DNA from: CAXBID01 sp963815305
Lineage (GTDB): Bacteria; Bacteroidota; Bacteroidia; Flavobacteriales; Flavobacteriaceae
Assembly: GCA_963815305.1 (NCBI GenBank)
Contig: CAWFFW010000001.1
Span: 1,240,001 to 1,304,000, forward strand
Direction: 5' to 3'
DNA: 64,000 nt
The position numbers and the translations under genes are program-made. Shown here piece after piece: positions 17,691 through 26,261 of the stretch (its first letter is position 1; every line of letters begins with the position of its first letter). Under the pieces are notes generated by a model. It made no database searches, was not told the DNA's origin, and saw only the letters and a program-made list of their open reading frames with translations.

Positions 17691-19409
17691 ATGAAACATC
17701 TTATTTTATCAATTGCATTATTAATAACTACATTAAGTAATGCTCAAACAGAATTAAAACAACATGATACTATTTCGAAGGAAATTAGTTCGATTAAAAA
17801 TCATGACTACAAATTATATTTAGAAGAAAATCAATTGGCATTTCTAATGTTGAATCAAATAGGAGTGGATGTAACTATTACTTCTTTTGATACAAACGGT
17901 AAAAAGATAAGGGAATTCGATAGTCCCAATGGGAAATATGGGCCAGAAATGATTATTATAAATTCAATTAAAAAAGGATTTTATAAGCTGCAAGTTGCCT
18001 CAATAGATCCTAAGGACATAAAAGGTAAATATAAATTATCTGTTCAAAAAGTAATAAAAAAGGCAACTACATTATTTGAGCAAGTTGACCAAGTTTTCTT
18101 GCCATGGGATAATGCACATACACCAGGAGCAGCAGTTGCTATTATAAAAAATGGTAATGTTGTTTATCAAAATACATTTGGAAGCGCCAACCTAGAATAT
18201 GGTTTACCTATAACTAAAACATCTGTTTTTATGACAGGTTCCGTTGCAAAACAGTTTACTGCATTTTCAATCATGCTCTTAGAACAAGAAGGGAAACTAT
18301 CATTAGACGATGATATTAGAAAGTACATTCCTGAGGTTCCAGATTTTGGACACACAATTACATTAAAAAATTTAGCAAATCACACTAGTGGCTTAAGAGA
18401 ACAAGCTGTATTAGCAGCATTAATGGGCTGGCAAGAAAGCGATGTGGTTACTACAGAGCAGATGCTACACGTTATTAGTAAACAAAAAGCACTAAATTTT
18501 AAACCAGGGGAACAGTATATGTATTGTAATACTGGTTACACTCTATTAGCTGAAGTAGTTTCTCGAGTATCAGGTCAAACTTTCGCTACATATGCAAAAG
18601 AAAATATTTTTGAACCCTTACAAATGCAGAATACTGAGTTTTTTGACAATTATCAAAAAATAATTAAAAATAAAGCGTACTCGTATTACCCAAGTAAAAA
18701 TGGTTTTGTAAAAGGTGTTTTAAACGATGCAAACCCTGGTTCTTCTGGTCTTTTAACTACAATTGAAGATTTAAGTTTATGGGTATTAAATTTTCAAAAT
18801 TATAAAATAGGAAACGCTGCTATTTTTAATAAAATGGGGACTGAAGGCACCCTAAATAATGGAGAAAAGACAAACTATGGCTTGGGACTAGAACGAAGTA
18901 CCTATAAAGGATTGTTACGAATTGGTCATGGCGGAGCTATTGCAGGGTTTAGAGCACAGATTGCAACATTTCCAGAACAAGATTTTGCGGTAATCGTTAT
19001 CGCAAATACACCTTCAATTCATCCCTATCATGTTCCAAATCAGATTATAGATATCTTCTTAAAGGACGAATTTATCCCTGAAACAAAAAAAGAAACTAAT
19101 ATTCAACCAATTATAGATGAAGTTCTTAAAAAGGAAGCACCAATTGATTATACTGCTTTTGTAAGCTACGCGGGTAAATATTATAGTGATGAACTTTCAA
19201 CTGAGTATGAGTTTTTATTAAAGGGTAATAAATTGACTTTAACACATCCGAGAATCCCAATGACTTTAGCACCGCTAAGGAAGGACGTATTTTTAGTTGT
19301 TGGTTGGCCAGAAGCAGAAATAACATTTACAAGAGATACTGAGAATATTATTACTGGGTTTAGTTTTTCTATGATTAACACAAAAAATATAGTGTTTTGT
19401 AAAAAATAA
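17691..19409 (+). CDS. Beta-lactamase-family serine hydrolase
   Basis: A 572-aa exported protein (signal peptide 1-18, ending SNA). Residues about 20-120 form a beta domain resembling a PPC domain. Residues about 130-465 are a class C beta-lactamase-like / DD-peptidase fold with the nucleophile motif SVAK at 184-187, YCN at 278-280, and HGG at 413-415 in place of KTG. A C-terminal beta domain follows (about 490-572). Members include esterases and D-aminopeptidases; a true antibiotic beta-lactamase is not implied. It follows the AraC-type regulator and terminator hairpin, and precedes the NHL protein on the same strand. Confidence 0.88.
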   Translation: MKHLILSIALLITTLSNAQTELKQHDTISKEISSIKNHDYKLYLEENQLAFLMLNQIGVDVTITSFDTNGKKIREFDSPNGKYGPEMIIINSIKKGFYKLQVASIDPKDIKGKYKLSVQKVIKKATTLFEQVDQVFLPWDNAHTPGAAVAIIKNGNVVYQNTFGSANLEYGLPITKTSVFMTGSVAKQFTAFSIMLLEQEGKLSLDDDIRKYIPEVPDFGHTITLKNLANHTSGLREQAVLAALMGWQESDVVTTEQMLHVISKQKALNFKPGEQYMYCNTGYTLLAEVVSRVSGQTFATYAKENIFEPLQMQNTEFFDNYQKIIKNKAYSYYPSKNGFVKGVLNDANPGSSGLLTTIEDLSLWVLNFQNYKIGNAAIFNKMGTEGTLNNGEKTNYGLGLERSTYKGLLRIGHGGAIAGFRAQIATFPEQDFAVIVIANTPSIHPYHVPNQIIDIFLKDEFIPETKKETNIQPIIDEVLKKEAPIDYTAFVSYAGKYYSDELSTEYEFLLKGNKLTLTHPRIPMTLAPLRKDVFLVVGWPEAEITFTRDTENIITGFSFSMINTKNIVFCKK

Positions 19410-19566
19410 AAGTAAGTAACAAAGTGTATAAAAAATAGCAGTTGAGAGCTAAATTTCATAGTAAGTTCTTTTCTGCTATCTTTGTTTTAAAATAAAAAGT
19501 AACACATAATAATCTGCTACTTTTCACATAAAAACCGTTGTGCTTCATACTAAAATAGAAACCAAA

Positions 19567-20586
19567 ATGCTAAAAATTAAATCCAAGGTTTATTTTTTTA
19601 TTTTCCTAGCTTTTATCTGTTTTTCATGTAATAATGAAAAAAAAACGAATATGGAAAGCACAAATAAATCCTTATCAAAATATGAATTAGTAAAAGACTG
19701 GCCCCAGTTACCGCAAGGATTTTTATTAAGTGCCGTTTCTGCTGTAGGAGTGGATAACCAGCAAAATATTTTCATGTTTCAAAGAACAGGCAGAGAATGG
19801 ACAGATACCTTCCCTGACTCTTTAATTTCATCCAATACCGTATTTCTTCTGGATAGGCACACTGGGAAAATATTAAACAGCTGGGGAGCCAATCTCTTTA
19901 TAATGCCACATGGCTTGTCAGTCGATAAAGAAAATAATGTTTGGATAGCTGATGTTGGTTTGCATCAAATTTTTAAATTCAGTCACGAAGGCAACTTATT
20001 AATGACATTAGGCGAAGCAAAAACTCCAGGAAATGATTCCCTACATTTTAATCTTCCCACAGATGTTGCTGTTGGAGATGAGGGTTCATTTTATGTAAGT
20101 GATGGATATGGAAACAGCAGGATTATGAAATTTTCAAAAGAAGGTAAATACCTTTATGAATGGGGGAAAACGGGAGACCAATCTGGCGAATTTAATACAC
20201 CCCACAGTATTGATTTGGATTTACATGGCAAAGTATATGTCGCTGACCGGGAAAATAACCGAATTCAGGAATTTGATAAAAATGGAAAGTTTTTGAAGCA
20301 ATGGAAAAATACTACGGCAACACAATTATATGCTTTAGCAATTGACAAAAAAAATAACCTATTCGCAATTGATAATTTAACTGTCAATGATACTTTAGTT
20401 AAGGGGGCTGACATTTTACATTTCGATTCAAAGCTAAATTTATTGATGCGATTTGGCAGGGCTAATGTAGATGGTATTTCTGTTCCTCACTATCATGATA
20501 TAGACGTTGATGACAACGGTGATATCTATGTCGCTGAAACATCCGGTAAAAGAATTCAGAAATTTAGAAAAATATCAACCGAATGA
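19567..20586 (+). CDS. NHL-repeat lipoprotein, peptidyl-alpha-hydroxyglycine amidating lyase-like
   Basis: A protein of about 339 aa counted from the ATG at 19567. That start places a clean lipoprotein signal (MLKIKSKVYFFIFLAFICFSC) at the N terminus; an in-frame ATG at 19540 would add nine polar residues before it. The rest is a six-bladed NHL beta-propeller with repeated modules such as PHGLSVDKENNVWIADVG, LPTDVAVGDEGSFYVSDGYGNSR, PHSIDLDLHGKVYVADRENNRI and HYHDIDVDDNGDIYVAET. His/Asp at equivalent positions resemble the lyase half of peptidylglycine amidating monooxygenase. Enzyme activity is inferred from family resemblance only. It probably sits in the periplasm or on the cell surface. 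Confidence 0.8.
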   Translation: MLKIKSKVYFFIFLAFICFSCNNEKKTNMESTNKSLSKYELVKDWPQLPQGFLLSAVSAVGVDNQQNIFMFQRTGREWTDTFPDSLISSNTVFLLDRHTGKILNSWGANLFIMPHGLSVDKENNVWIADVGLHQIFKFSHEGNLLMTLGEAKTPGNDSLHFNLPTDVAVGDEGSFYVSDGYGNSRIMKFSKEGKYLYEWGKTGDQSGEFNTPHSIDLDLHGKVYVADRENNRIQEFDKNGKFLKQWKNTTATQLYALAIDKKNNLFAIDNLTVNDTLVKGADILHFDSKLNLLMRFGRANVDGISVPHYHDIDVDDNGDIYVAETSGKRIQKFRKISTE

Positions 20587-20747
20587 GATTAGAAAGTGTC
20601 AACGCAAAACAGCCGTGTATAATTAATGGCTTTGGCAATTGCTTATTTGGAAAATTTCTTCGGAATTTTCTCGCATTTGTTTTTGTTTACTAAATTAGTT
20701 GCTTAAACATGCAACTAACCGTAAACGAAATGTTGTTCTTCGTTATG
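20585..20747. repeat. attC-like inverted-repeat element, copy 1
   Basis: The element holds CGTGTATAATTAATGGC at its 5' side (from 20614), a central AAAATTTCTTCGGAATTTT hairpin (20651-20669), and GCAACTAACCGTA with CGTTATG (20741-20747) at its 3' side, just before the next gene. It matches copy 3 (22140-22285) closely along most of its length. The ends are complementary, so the single strand could fold into a long hairpin. Confidence 0.65.
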
Positions 20748-20762
20748 ACAAAACGCTAACCA

Positions 20763-21485
20763 ATGATAAAATTCTTTAGAAAAATACGATACGAACTTGT
20801 GGAGAAAAATAAAACTGGAAAGTATTTAAAATATGCCATTGGAGAAATTATATTGGTAATGATTGGAATTCTATTGGCACTACAAGTTAATAATTGGAAT
20901 GAGAATCGAAAACTTGATAGTAAAATCAATAGTGTTTTTAAAATCATAAAAAGTGATTTAGTTTCTGACATTGAAACTATTGATAAAGTATTGAATATAG
21001 CATCTGATCAGAACAGTATCGCCAAAAAATTATTAAACAAAAACATCACCTATGATGATTACTTAAATTGTAAAAAATGTTATTCATATCTTTTTGGATT
21101 TCCAGATATCACACTTAATAATCGTGGTATAAAACTTTTGGAAGAAAACAGCACTAATTTTAATTCTCTTCCAGATGATCTTTCAATTAGTATTATTAAA
21201 TTTTATAATTATTTTAATATCGAAATAGATGTGGCTACACAAGAAATAACCAAAGATTTTGATAATAACTATTACTTTTTTAAGAATCAGAAGACTTGGT
21301 TTGAAGATTATGTACATGGTGTAAAAAATGATGATTTTATTAAATATGCACTCACAGCAACTGATTTTAGAAATAGAGTAGTTTCTTTCAAAATACTTTA
21401 TCTTGAAATATATTTAGGTCATTTAAAGAAATATAAACAGGATGCTCTCGTATTAATTAAAAATATTAATACAGAAGTAAAATAA
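20763..21485 (+). CDS. DUF6090 family protein
   Basis: A 240-aa protein with the characteristic DUF6090 start: an amphipathic segment (MIKFFRKIRYELVEKN), then KYLKYAIGEIILVMIGILLALQVNNWNE, where residues about 24-44 form the only membrane helix. The remainder is a helical, probably extracytoplasmic domain with a Cys pair (CKKC, about residue 103). These proteins are frequent in flavobacteria, often as several paralogues in repeat-rich regions; their function is unknown. Here the gene lies alone between two copies of an attC-like repeat, as a one-gene cassette would. Confidence 0.82.
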   Translation: MIKFFRKIRYELVEKNKTGKYLKYAIGEIILVMIGILLALQVNNWNENRKLDSKINSVFKIIKSDLVSDIETIDKVLNIASDQNSIAKKLLNKNITYDDYLNCKKCYSYLFGFPDITLNNRGIKLLEENSTNFNSLPDDLSISIIKFYNYFNIEIDVATQEITKDFDNNYYFFKNQKTWFEDYVHGVKNDDFIKYALTATDFRNRVVSFKILYLEIYLGHLKKYKQDALVLIKNINTEVK

Positions 21486-21487
21486 CG

Positions 21488-21617
21488 AAAGCACAACAAA
21501 GACGTGTATAATTAATGGCTAGCTCTCGCCTACTTACGAAATCCTCACGAATTTCTATTAGATAATTGTTTGCTAAATTAGATTCTTAAACACGCCACTA
21601 ATACACAAAACGTTATG
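21488..21617. repeat. attC-like inverted-repeat element, copy 2
   Basis: It starts with GCACAAC and ACGTGTATAATTAATGGC (21504-21521) and ends with GCCACTAATACACAAAACGTTATG (distributed over 21594-21617). The terminal blocks are reverse complements of each other. The centre differs from copies 1 and 3 apart from a TTGTTTGCTAAATTAG-like block. Confidence 0.6.
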
Positions 21618-21650
21618 AACAAGTAAAAAAAAAAATTAAATCCGAGAATT

Positions 21651-22136
21651 ATGAATAAAGTATTTTTAACAATCCTGACTATAATTTTACTATTTTGTAG
21701 TTGCCAATCAACAGATAAGAATTCAACTTTAGAAAAAAGTAAAGAAGTTGTTTTGGAGTATCACAAAGTTTGGAGTGGAAACGAAATTGACACTTTAAAT
21801 GATATACTTACTTCAGACTTTGTTAATCATTATCTAAGTACTGAAAAATGGATAGGTATCGAAGATTCTAAAAAACTAATTTCTGACTGGAGAACTATTT
21901 TTCCAGACTGGAAAGAAGAAATAGTTGATATCATTCAAGAAAAAGATAAAGTCGTAACTCGTTATAAAGCGACAGCAACTCATACGAGAACTTATGAAGG
22001 AATTGATTCGACAGGAGCTAAAATTGAAATATACGAGGTTTCTATTTATCGAATAAGTAATGGTAAAATTGCTGAACAATGGTGCTTTCCGGATGACCAG
22101 AGTATAAAAACACAAATTCTTGATTTTAAGAAATAG
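21651..22136 (+). CDS. NTF2-like (SnoaL/ester cyclase type) lipoprotein
   Basis: A 161-aa protein with a lipoprotein signal (ILLFCSC, lipidated Cys about 19). The mature part is an NTF2-fold domain of the SnoaL-like ester cyclase family: VVLEYHKVWSGNEIDTLNDILTSDFVNH, the GIEDSKKLISDWRTIFPDWKEEI segment, VTRYKATATHT and the terminal KIAEQWCFPDDQS strand. SnoaL relatives act on small polyketide-like molecules, but most bacterial members have no known substrate. It lies alone between attC-like copies 2 and 3. Confidence 0.8.
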   Translation: MNKVFLTILTIILLFCSCQSTDKNSTLEKSKEVVLEYHKVWSGNEIDTLNDILTSDFVNHYLSTEKWIGIEDSKKLISDWRTIFPDWKEEIVDIIQEKDKVVTRYKATATHTRTYEGIDSTGAKIEIYEVSIYRISNGKIAEQWCFPDDQSIKTQILDFKK

Positions 22137-22139
22137 CAG

Positions 22140-22285
22140 AGATACCTGTGCACAACATTTTGTATAATTAATAGCTTTGGCAAGTGCCTATTTAGAAAAT
22201 TCCTTCGGAATTTTCTCTGGTATGGTTTTGTTTACTAAATTAGGTGCTTAACCACTTCACTAACCATTCACAACAAGGATAAGTG
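22140..22285. repeat. attC-like inverted-repeat element, copy 3
   Basis: It contains GCACAAC, TGTATAATTAATAGCTTTGG, the AAAATTCCTTCGGAATTTT hairpin and TTGTTTACTAAATTAGGTGC, all in the same order as copy 1. The 3' CGTTATG motif is not preserved (CAAGGATAAG instead). The rest of the gap to 22494 shows no gene. Confidence 0.6.
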
Positions 22286-22494
22286 TAATTTCTAATGTTT
22301 ATGCTTTCAAACTTCTAAAAAATAAATTCCCTTTTTTATTTCTTATTCATTTTCAGGATAAGAATCTATCCTATGTTTTACAGAAACGGTAAGTCCTGTT
22401 TAAATAAGTGAATCAATTTCATTAACATATTATAAAAATATGGCTTCAAAGGTGCTGGGATTTTTATTTATTGAAATAACTTTTGCTATTTTAT

Positions 22495-23655
22495 TTAAGC
22501 ATCTTTCAATATTTTTTTTAAATGTACGTAAAGCACGCGTTGTAAATCTCCAAAATCGCCATCTACAAAAGCCATAAGTTTAATATCAGCAAACAAATCA
22601 GAAAAATCATTACGATAATAATCATGTGTTTTTATAGCCTTAATAATATTTTGTATACATTCATAATCGTTATCCGTTTTAAACTTGTTATACACACGTT
22701 TATAAACGCCCTTATTTACTCTGGTTAGAATATATTCATATTCTTTCCTCGTTTCATTTAAATCTAAATGAGACATGTAGATTAAAATATATGCTAGCAA
22801 TTCATTTTTAGTCCATTCTTCAGGGTTATTAATGTCATTTGAAGTTAAGCTACCCCACTCCGTCCAAGAGCCATCGTAAACAGAAACATTTTTATATCCA
22901 GAAATTTCTGCGCCTAGAGCCAAAATACAAGCTGTTATTCCTGAGCCACAAGAAAAAATGATGGGATCATTTTTATCAGCATGCATGTAAAGTGCTTTTT
23001 CCAAATCAACTTTCGGCTTAAAAAAACCATCTTCTAAAAAATTAGTAAAGGGCAAATTTTTAGAATTCGGAATAGTTCCCATTCGAAGTCCTTCTCTAGG
23101 TTCTGGAATCTCACAGTTAAAACGTTCAGAAGAACGTGCATCAATAATGATATGGGTTTTATTTTCTGAAGCAGTTTTAACATCTTCAAAAAATCGTACC
23201 CTATTAGGTTGAGAATTAGCGGTAAAATTGCCTTTATCACCAGAGTATAAAGACATCGTTTCAGTAGAATATCCTGCTTTTATCCACGCTGGAAAACCAC
23301 CGTTTAAAATTGCCACGTTATTAAATCCAAAAGCTTTAAACATCCACCAAACGCGTGCACTGGAATAAATACCTTTGTCATCACTCACCACAATGGCACT
23401 GTCATTATTTATCCCTAATGCTCTGGCTTCTTTTTGAAATTGTTTTGATGAAGGAAACGCACTTGGAAATTCATTTGAGATATCGCTGAATTTATTTTTT
23501 ATATCAAAGATACGTGAAGACGGTATTTGCTGTTGTAAAGAATCAAATTCTTTATTAATTGTTCCATCTAAAACAACTAAATCAGCAGCATATAAATGAC
23601 TATTAAGCCATTCAACTGAAATTATAGGTGATAATATATTAATTTTTGAACTCAT
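22495..23655 (-). CDS. Two-domain sulfurtransferase with C-terminal helical extension
   Basis: A 386-aa protein. Residues 1-272 are a tandem rhodanese of the 3-mercaptopyruvate sulfurtransferase type: an inactive first domain with WWMFKAFG and ILNGGFPAW, and a second with the persulfide Cys236 in FSCGSGITAC and DGSWTEWG. Normal family members end near residue 280. Here about 110 extra residues follow (275-386, WTKNELLAYILIYMSHLD to the end), predicted helical and resembling small TerB-like proteins (repeated acidic residues, FVDGDFGDLQRVLY). The extension's function is unknown. The gene is monocistronic, with the symporter gene on the same strand about 120 bases away on its upstream side. Confidence 0.88.
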   Translation of the reverse strand: MSSKINILSPIISVEWLNSHLYAADLVVLDGTINKEFDSLQQQIPSSRIFDIKNKFSDISNEFPSAFPSSKQFQKEARALGINNDSAIVVSDDKGIYSSARVWWMFKAFGFNNVAILNGGFPAWIKAGYSTETMSLYSGDKGNFTANSQPNRVRFFEDVKTASENKTHIIIDARSSERFNCEIPEPREGLRMGTIPNSKNLPFTNFLEDGFFKPKVDLEKALYMHADKNDPIIFSCGSGITACILALGAEISGYKNVSVYDGSWTEWGSLTSNDINNPEEWTKNELLAYILIYMSHLDLNETRKEYEYILTRVNKGVYKRVYNKFKTDNDYECIQNIIKAIKTHDYYRNDFSDLFADIKLMAFVDGDFGDLQRVLYVHLKKILKDA

Positions 23656-23773
23656 CTGATATCTATTAAATTAGGGTGAATCAAAAAAACTAAAATTTTA
23701 ATCTGGTAACTTATTTTATCTCTTTTTACAACCCTGCTATGTCTATCAAATACTTTTAATAACACCAAAAAGT

Positions 23774-25219
23774 TTAAGAGTCTAAATCAAAAGTTTCTGT
23801 CGGACTTTCTTTCGCTTTATAATCCAACATATTTTCACCATCAGCAATTATTGAGCAAACCGTAGCATCGCCAGTAACATTAACAACCGTTCTAAACATA
23901 TCTAAAATACGGTCTACTGGAAAAATAATGGCAATCCAAGCGGGATTGAGTCCAACCGAACTTAAAACAATAATAAGCATAACTAAGCCGGCACTTGGCA
24001 CAGCCGCTGATCCTATTGAAGCTAAGGTAGCCGTTAGTACAACGGTGACTTGCTGACCAATAGTTAAATCGATCATATGCATTTGTGCTAAAAATATAAC
24101 AGCTACGGCTTGATATAAACTTGTACCATCCATATTTACTGTAGCACCTATTGGTAATACAAAACTGCTTATTTTTTTGTGTACACCCAGATTTTGCTCA
24201 ACACATTCCATGGTTACAGGTAATGTTGCTGCACTACTTGAGGTTGAAAACGCTAAGGTTTGTGCAGGACTCATAGATTTAAAAAACCCTGAATAAGGTA
24301 TTTTCTTCACAAATAATTTTAAAATCAGCGGGTATATTATAAATATCATTAGCAGCAGTCCAATCAATACAGTCATGGAGTACCAACTTAATCCTTTAAA
24401 TATTTCAACAACTTTACCTATATCATCACCAGCCATTTTACTCACAACACCTGCCAATAAAGCAAATACAAAAAATGGAGCCGCTTGCATTACAATATCT
24501 ACCATTTTTAAAAAAACCTCGTTAATACTATCCACAAAATTTAATACGGGTTGGGCTTTATCAGTTGGAATAAATAATAAACAAACTCCAAAGAAAACGG
24601 CAAAAAATATAATTTGGAGCATTAATCCATTATTAGATAATGAATAGAAGAAATTACTAGGAACAATATCTACCAAAGGTTGTAAAGGCGTGGCTTCTTT
24701 TTTGCTCTCGACGGTTTTCATTTTATCAGAAACAGCAGCTTCTTGAAGTTCACTTTTTGAAAGTTCTGAGATTTTTTGAGCACGTTCTAAAAACACAGGA
24801 TCTTTAAGATAATTAATACCATCTTTTATTTCATAACCTTCGGCGTCAGCCCAAATTTCATAACTTATTCGGTTATCTATTCGGCTTTGCTCATCAATTA
24901 GTTTTCCTGGTTTAATAAGATTTACCAATAAAAGACCCAAAGAAATGGCCATTATAGTCGTTACCAAGTAAATCCCTAGTGTTTTACCACCCATTCTTCC
25001 TAAACTCGATGGATCTCCAATATTAGCGACACCTCCAATAATTGAAAACAAAACTAAAGGAACTGCTATAAGTTTTAAAAGATTTATAAAAATGGTTCCA
25101 AAAGGATCAATCCAATTAATAGTGAATTCGCTCCAACCCAATGAGCTTGATAATAAAGCCCAAATAATGCCGAGAATCATTCCTATAATAATCTTCCAAT
25201 GTAATGCTAGTTTTTTCAT
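23774..25219 (-). CDS. Dicarboxylate/amino acid:cation symporter (DAACS family)
   Basis: A 481-aa membrane protein with the Glt/DctA fold. Eight transmembrane helices are distributed through the chain, with the serine-rich re-entrant loop AFSTSSSAATLPVT and the NMDGTSLYQAVAVIFLAQ substrate/Na+ site near the C-terminal third. A charged insertion of about 70 residues (about 105-175, KPGKLIDEQSR to PLVDIVP) lies between early helices; a soluble loop of this kind is usual in Bacteroidota members. It would import glutamate, aspartate or C4-dicarboxylates with Na+ or H+. Exact substrate unknown. It stands alone. Confidence 0.92.
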   Translation of the reverse strand: MKKLALHWKIIIGMILGIIWALLSSSLGWSEFTINWIDPFGTIFINLLKLIAVPLVLFSIIGGVANIGDPSSLGRMGGKTLGIYLVTTIMAISLGLLLVNLIKPGKLIDEQSRIDNRISYEIWADAEGYEIKDGINYLKDPVFLERAQKISELSKSELQEAAVSDKMKTVESKKEATPLQPLVDIVPSNFFYSLSNNGLMLQIIFFAVFFGVCLLFIPTDKAQPVLNFVDSINEVFLKMVDIVMQAAPFFVFALLAGVVSKMAGDDIGKVVEIFKGLSWYSMTVLIGLLLMIFIIYPLILKLFVKKIPYSGFFKSMSPAQTLAFSTSSSAATLPVTMECVEQNLGVHKKISSFVLPIGATVNMDGTSLYQAVAVIFLAQMHMIDLTIGQQVTVVLTATLASIGSAAVPSAGLVMLIIVLSSVGLNPAWIAIIFPVDRILDMFRTVVNVTGDATVCSIIADGENMLDYKAKESPTETFDLDS

Positions 25220-25319
25220 TTTTATCCTAACCTCCTGAAAATAGAGATGTGTTTTAGTGAGTTACAGTTTTCTTTTTATTGCGTAATTTGAGACAATATA
25301 AGTAATTTGCAAGTATTAT

Positions 25320-26072
25320 CTAGTCTTCAATACCATCCATTTTTTCAATACTTCCAGGTATTCTAGGATCTCTTCTGAATACTTCTATAATATTAAAAAG
25401 AATGATACAAAAAATTACCCATATAGCACCAGCTATAAATCCGCCAGCGATATCGGAAGGAAAATGAACCCCTAAATATATTCGGCTTAAACCTATGCTT
25501 ATAATTAAAATAGTTAATAGAAGTATGATGGAATACTTGATAATTTTTAGCATCTTGAACTTATAAAACAAATATATCAAAAAACCATAAAAAGCCATGG
25601 CAGCCATGGCATGTCCGCTAGGATAGCTCAACGTTTCAACGGTTACTAAATGCTCAATATCTGGTCTTGCTCTATTTATAAATCTTTTCAAAACCAAATT
25701 AGACAAAGCCGATAGCGTCAAAACTAAGGTGATTTGCGCCATATATTTCCATTTTTTAAAAATAATGAATGAGATTAAAGCACTTAAAACCACTACTGAT
25801 ATATAACCATATAATCCTCCAATGTGTGTTACAAAAGTAAAATAATGGGTTAAGGCAGGAGACCGAAAAGATATAATATAATCTGTGATTTTATCATCAT
25901 AGTGTCTTAATTCAGCTGTAGTTAATGTATCTGTGAGCTCTATAAAACCATTTATGCCTAATACTATGATAATTAAGGATAAAATAACGGTAATGAAATA
26001 TGGAAGGGTAACATCGTATTGACCTAGTATACTTCTAAGTTTTTTAATTAATTCTTTTAATAACTTAATCAT
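25320..26072 (-). CDS. PAP2-family membrane phosphatase
   Basis: A 250-aa protein with about six transmembrane helices and the three PAP2 signature motifs in order: KRFINRARPD (about 120), PSGHAMAAM (about 151) and SRIYLGVHFPSD (about 202). It is expected to dephosphorylate lipid phosphates such as undecaprenyl pyrophosphate or phosphatidylglycerophosphate in the inner membrane with the active site facing the periplasm. It is distinct from the second PAP2 gene at 43.3 kb (189 aa). It is monocistronic, on the same strand as aroC and the symporter. Confidence 0.9.
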   Translation of the reverse strand: MIKLLKELIKKLRSILGQYDVTLPYFITVILSLIIIVLGINGFIELTDTLTTAELRHYDDKITDYIISFRSPALTHYFTFVTHIGGLYGYISVVVLSALISFIIFKKWKYMAQITLVLTLSALSNLVLKRFINRARPDIEHLVTVETLSYPSGHAMAAMAFYGFLIYLFYKFKMLKIIKYSIILLLTILIISIGLSRIYLGVHFPSDIAGGFIAGAIWVIFCIILFNIIEVFRRDPRIPGSIEKMDGIED

Positions 26073-26261
26073 ACTAAAACTTTAAATTCCTTGATAAATA
26101 TAAACATATCTGGCAGATAGTTTAGCCCCGATTGATGCGGCATCCTTTTTAAAATTTAGAAAAAAAACATTGAAAGAAACCATATTCAACAGATTGCACC
26201 ATCACTTACTCAATGCAATAAAAAATTTTAAAAAGATATAGCGAAAAGCGGGACATTGCTT

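Noticed and set aside
17691..19409. Serine hydrolase as an antibiotic-resistance beta-lactamase
   Set aside because: It belongs to the broad class C-like hydrolase family; HGG replaces KTG, and extra N- and C-terminal domains argue for a peptidase or esterase.
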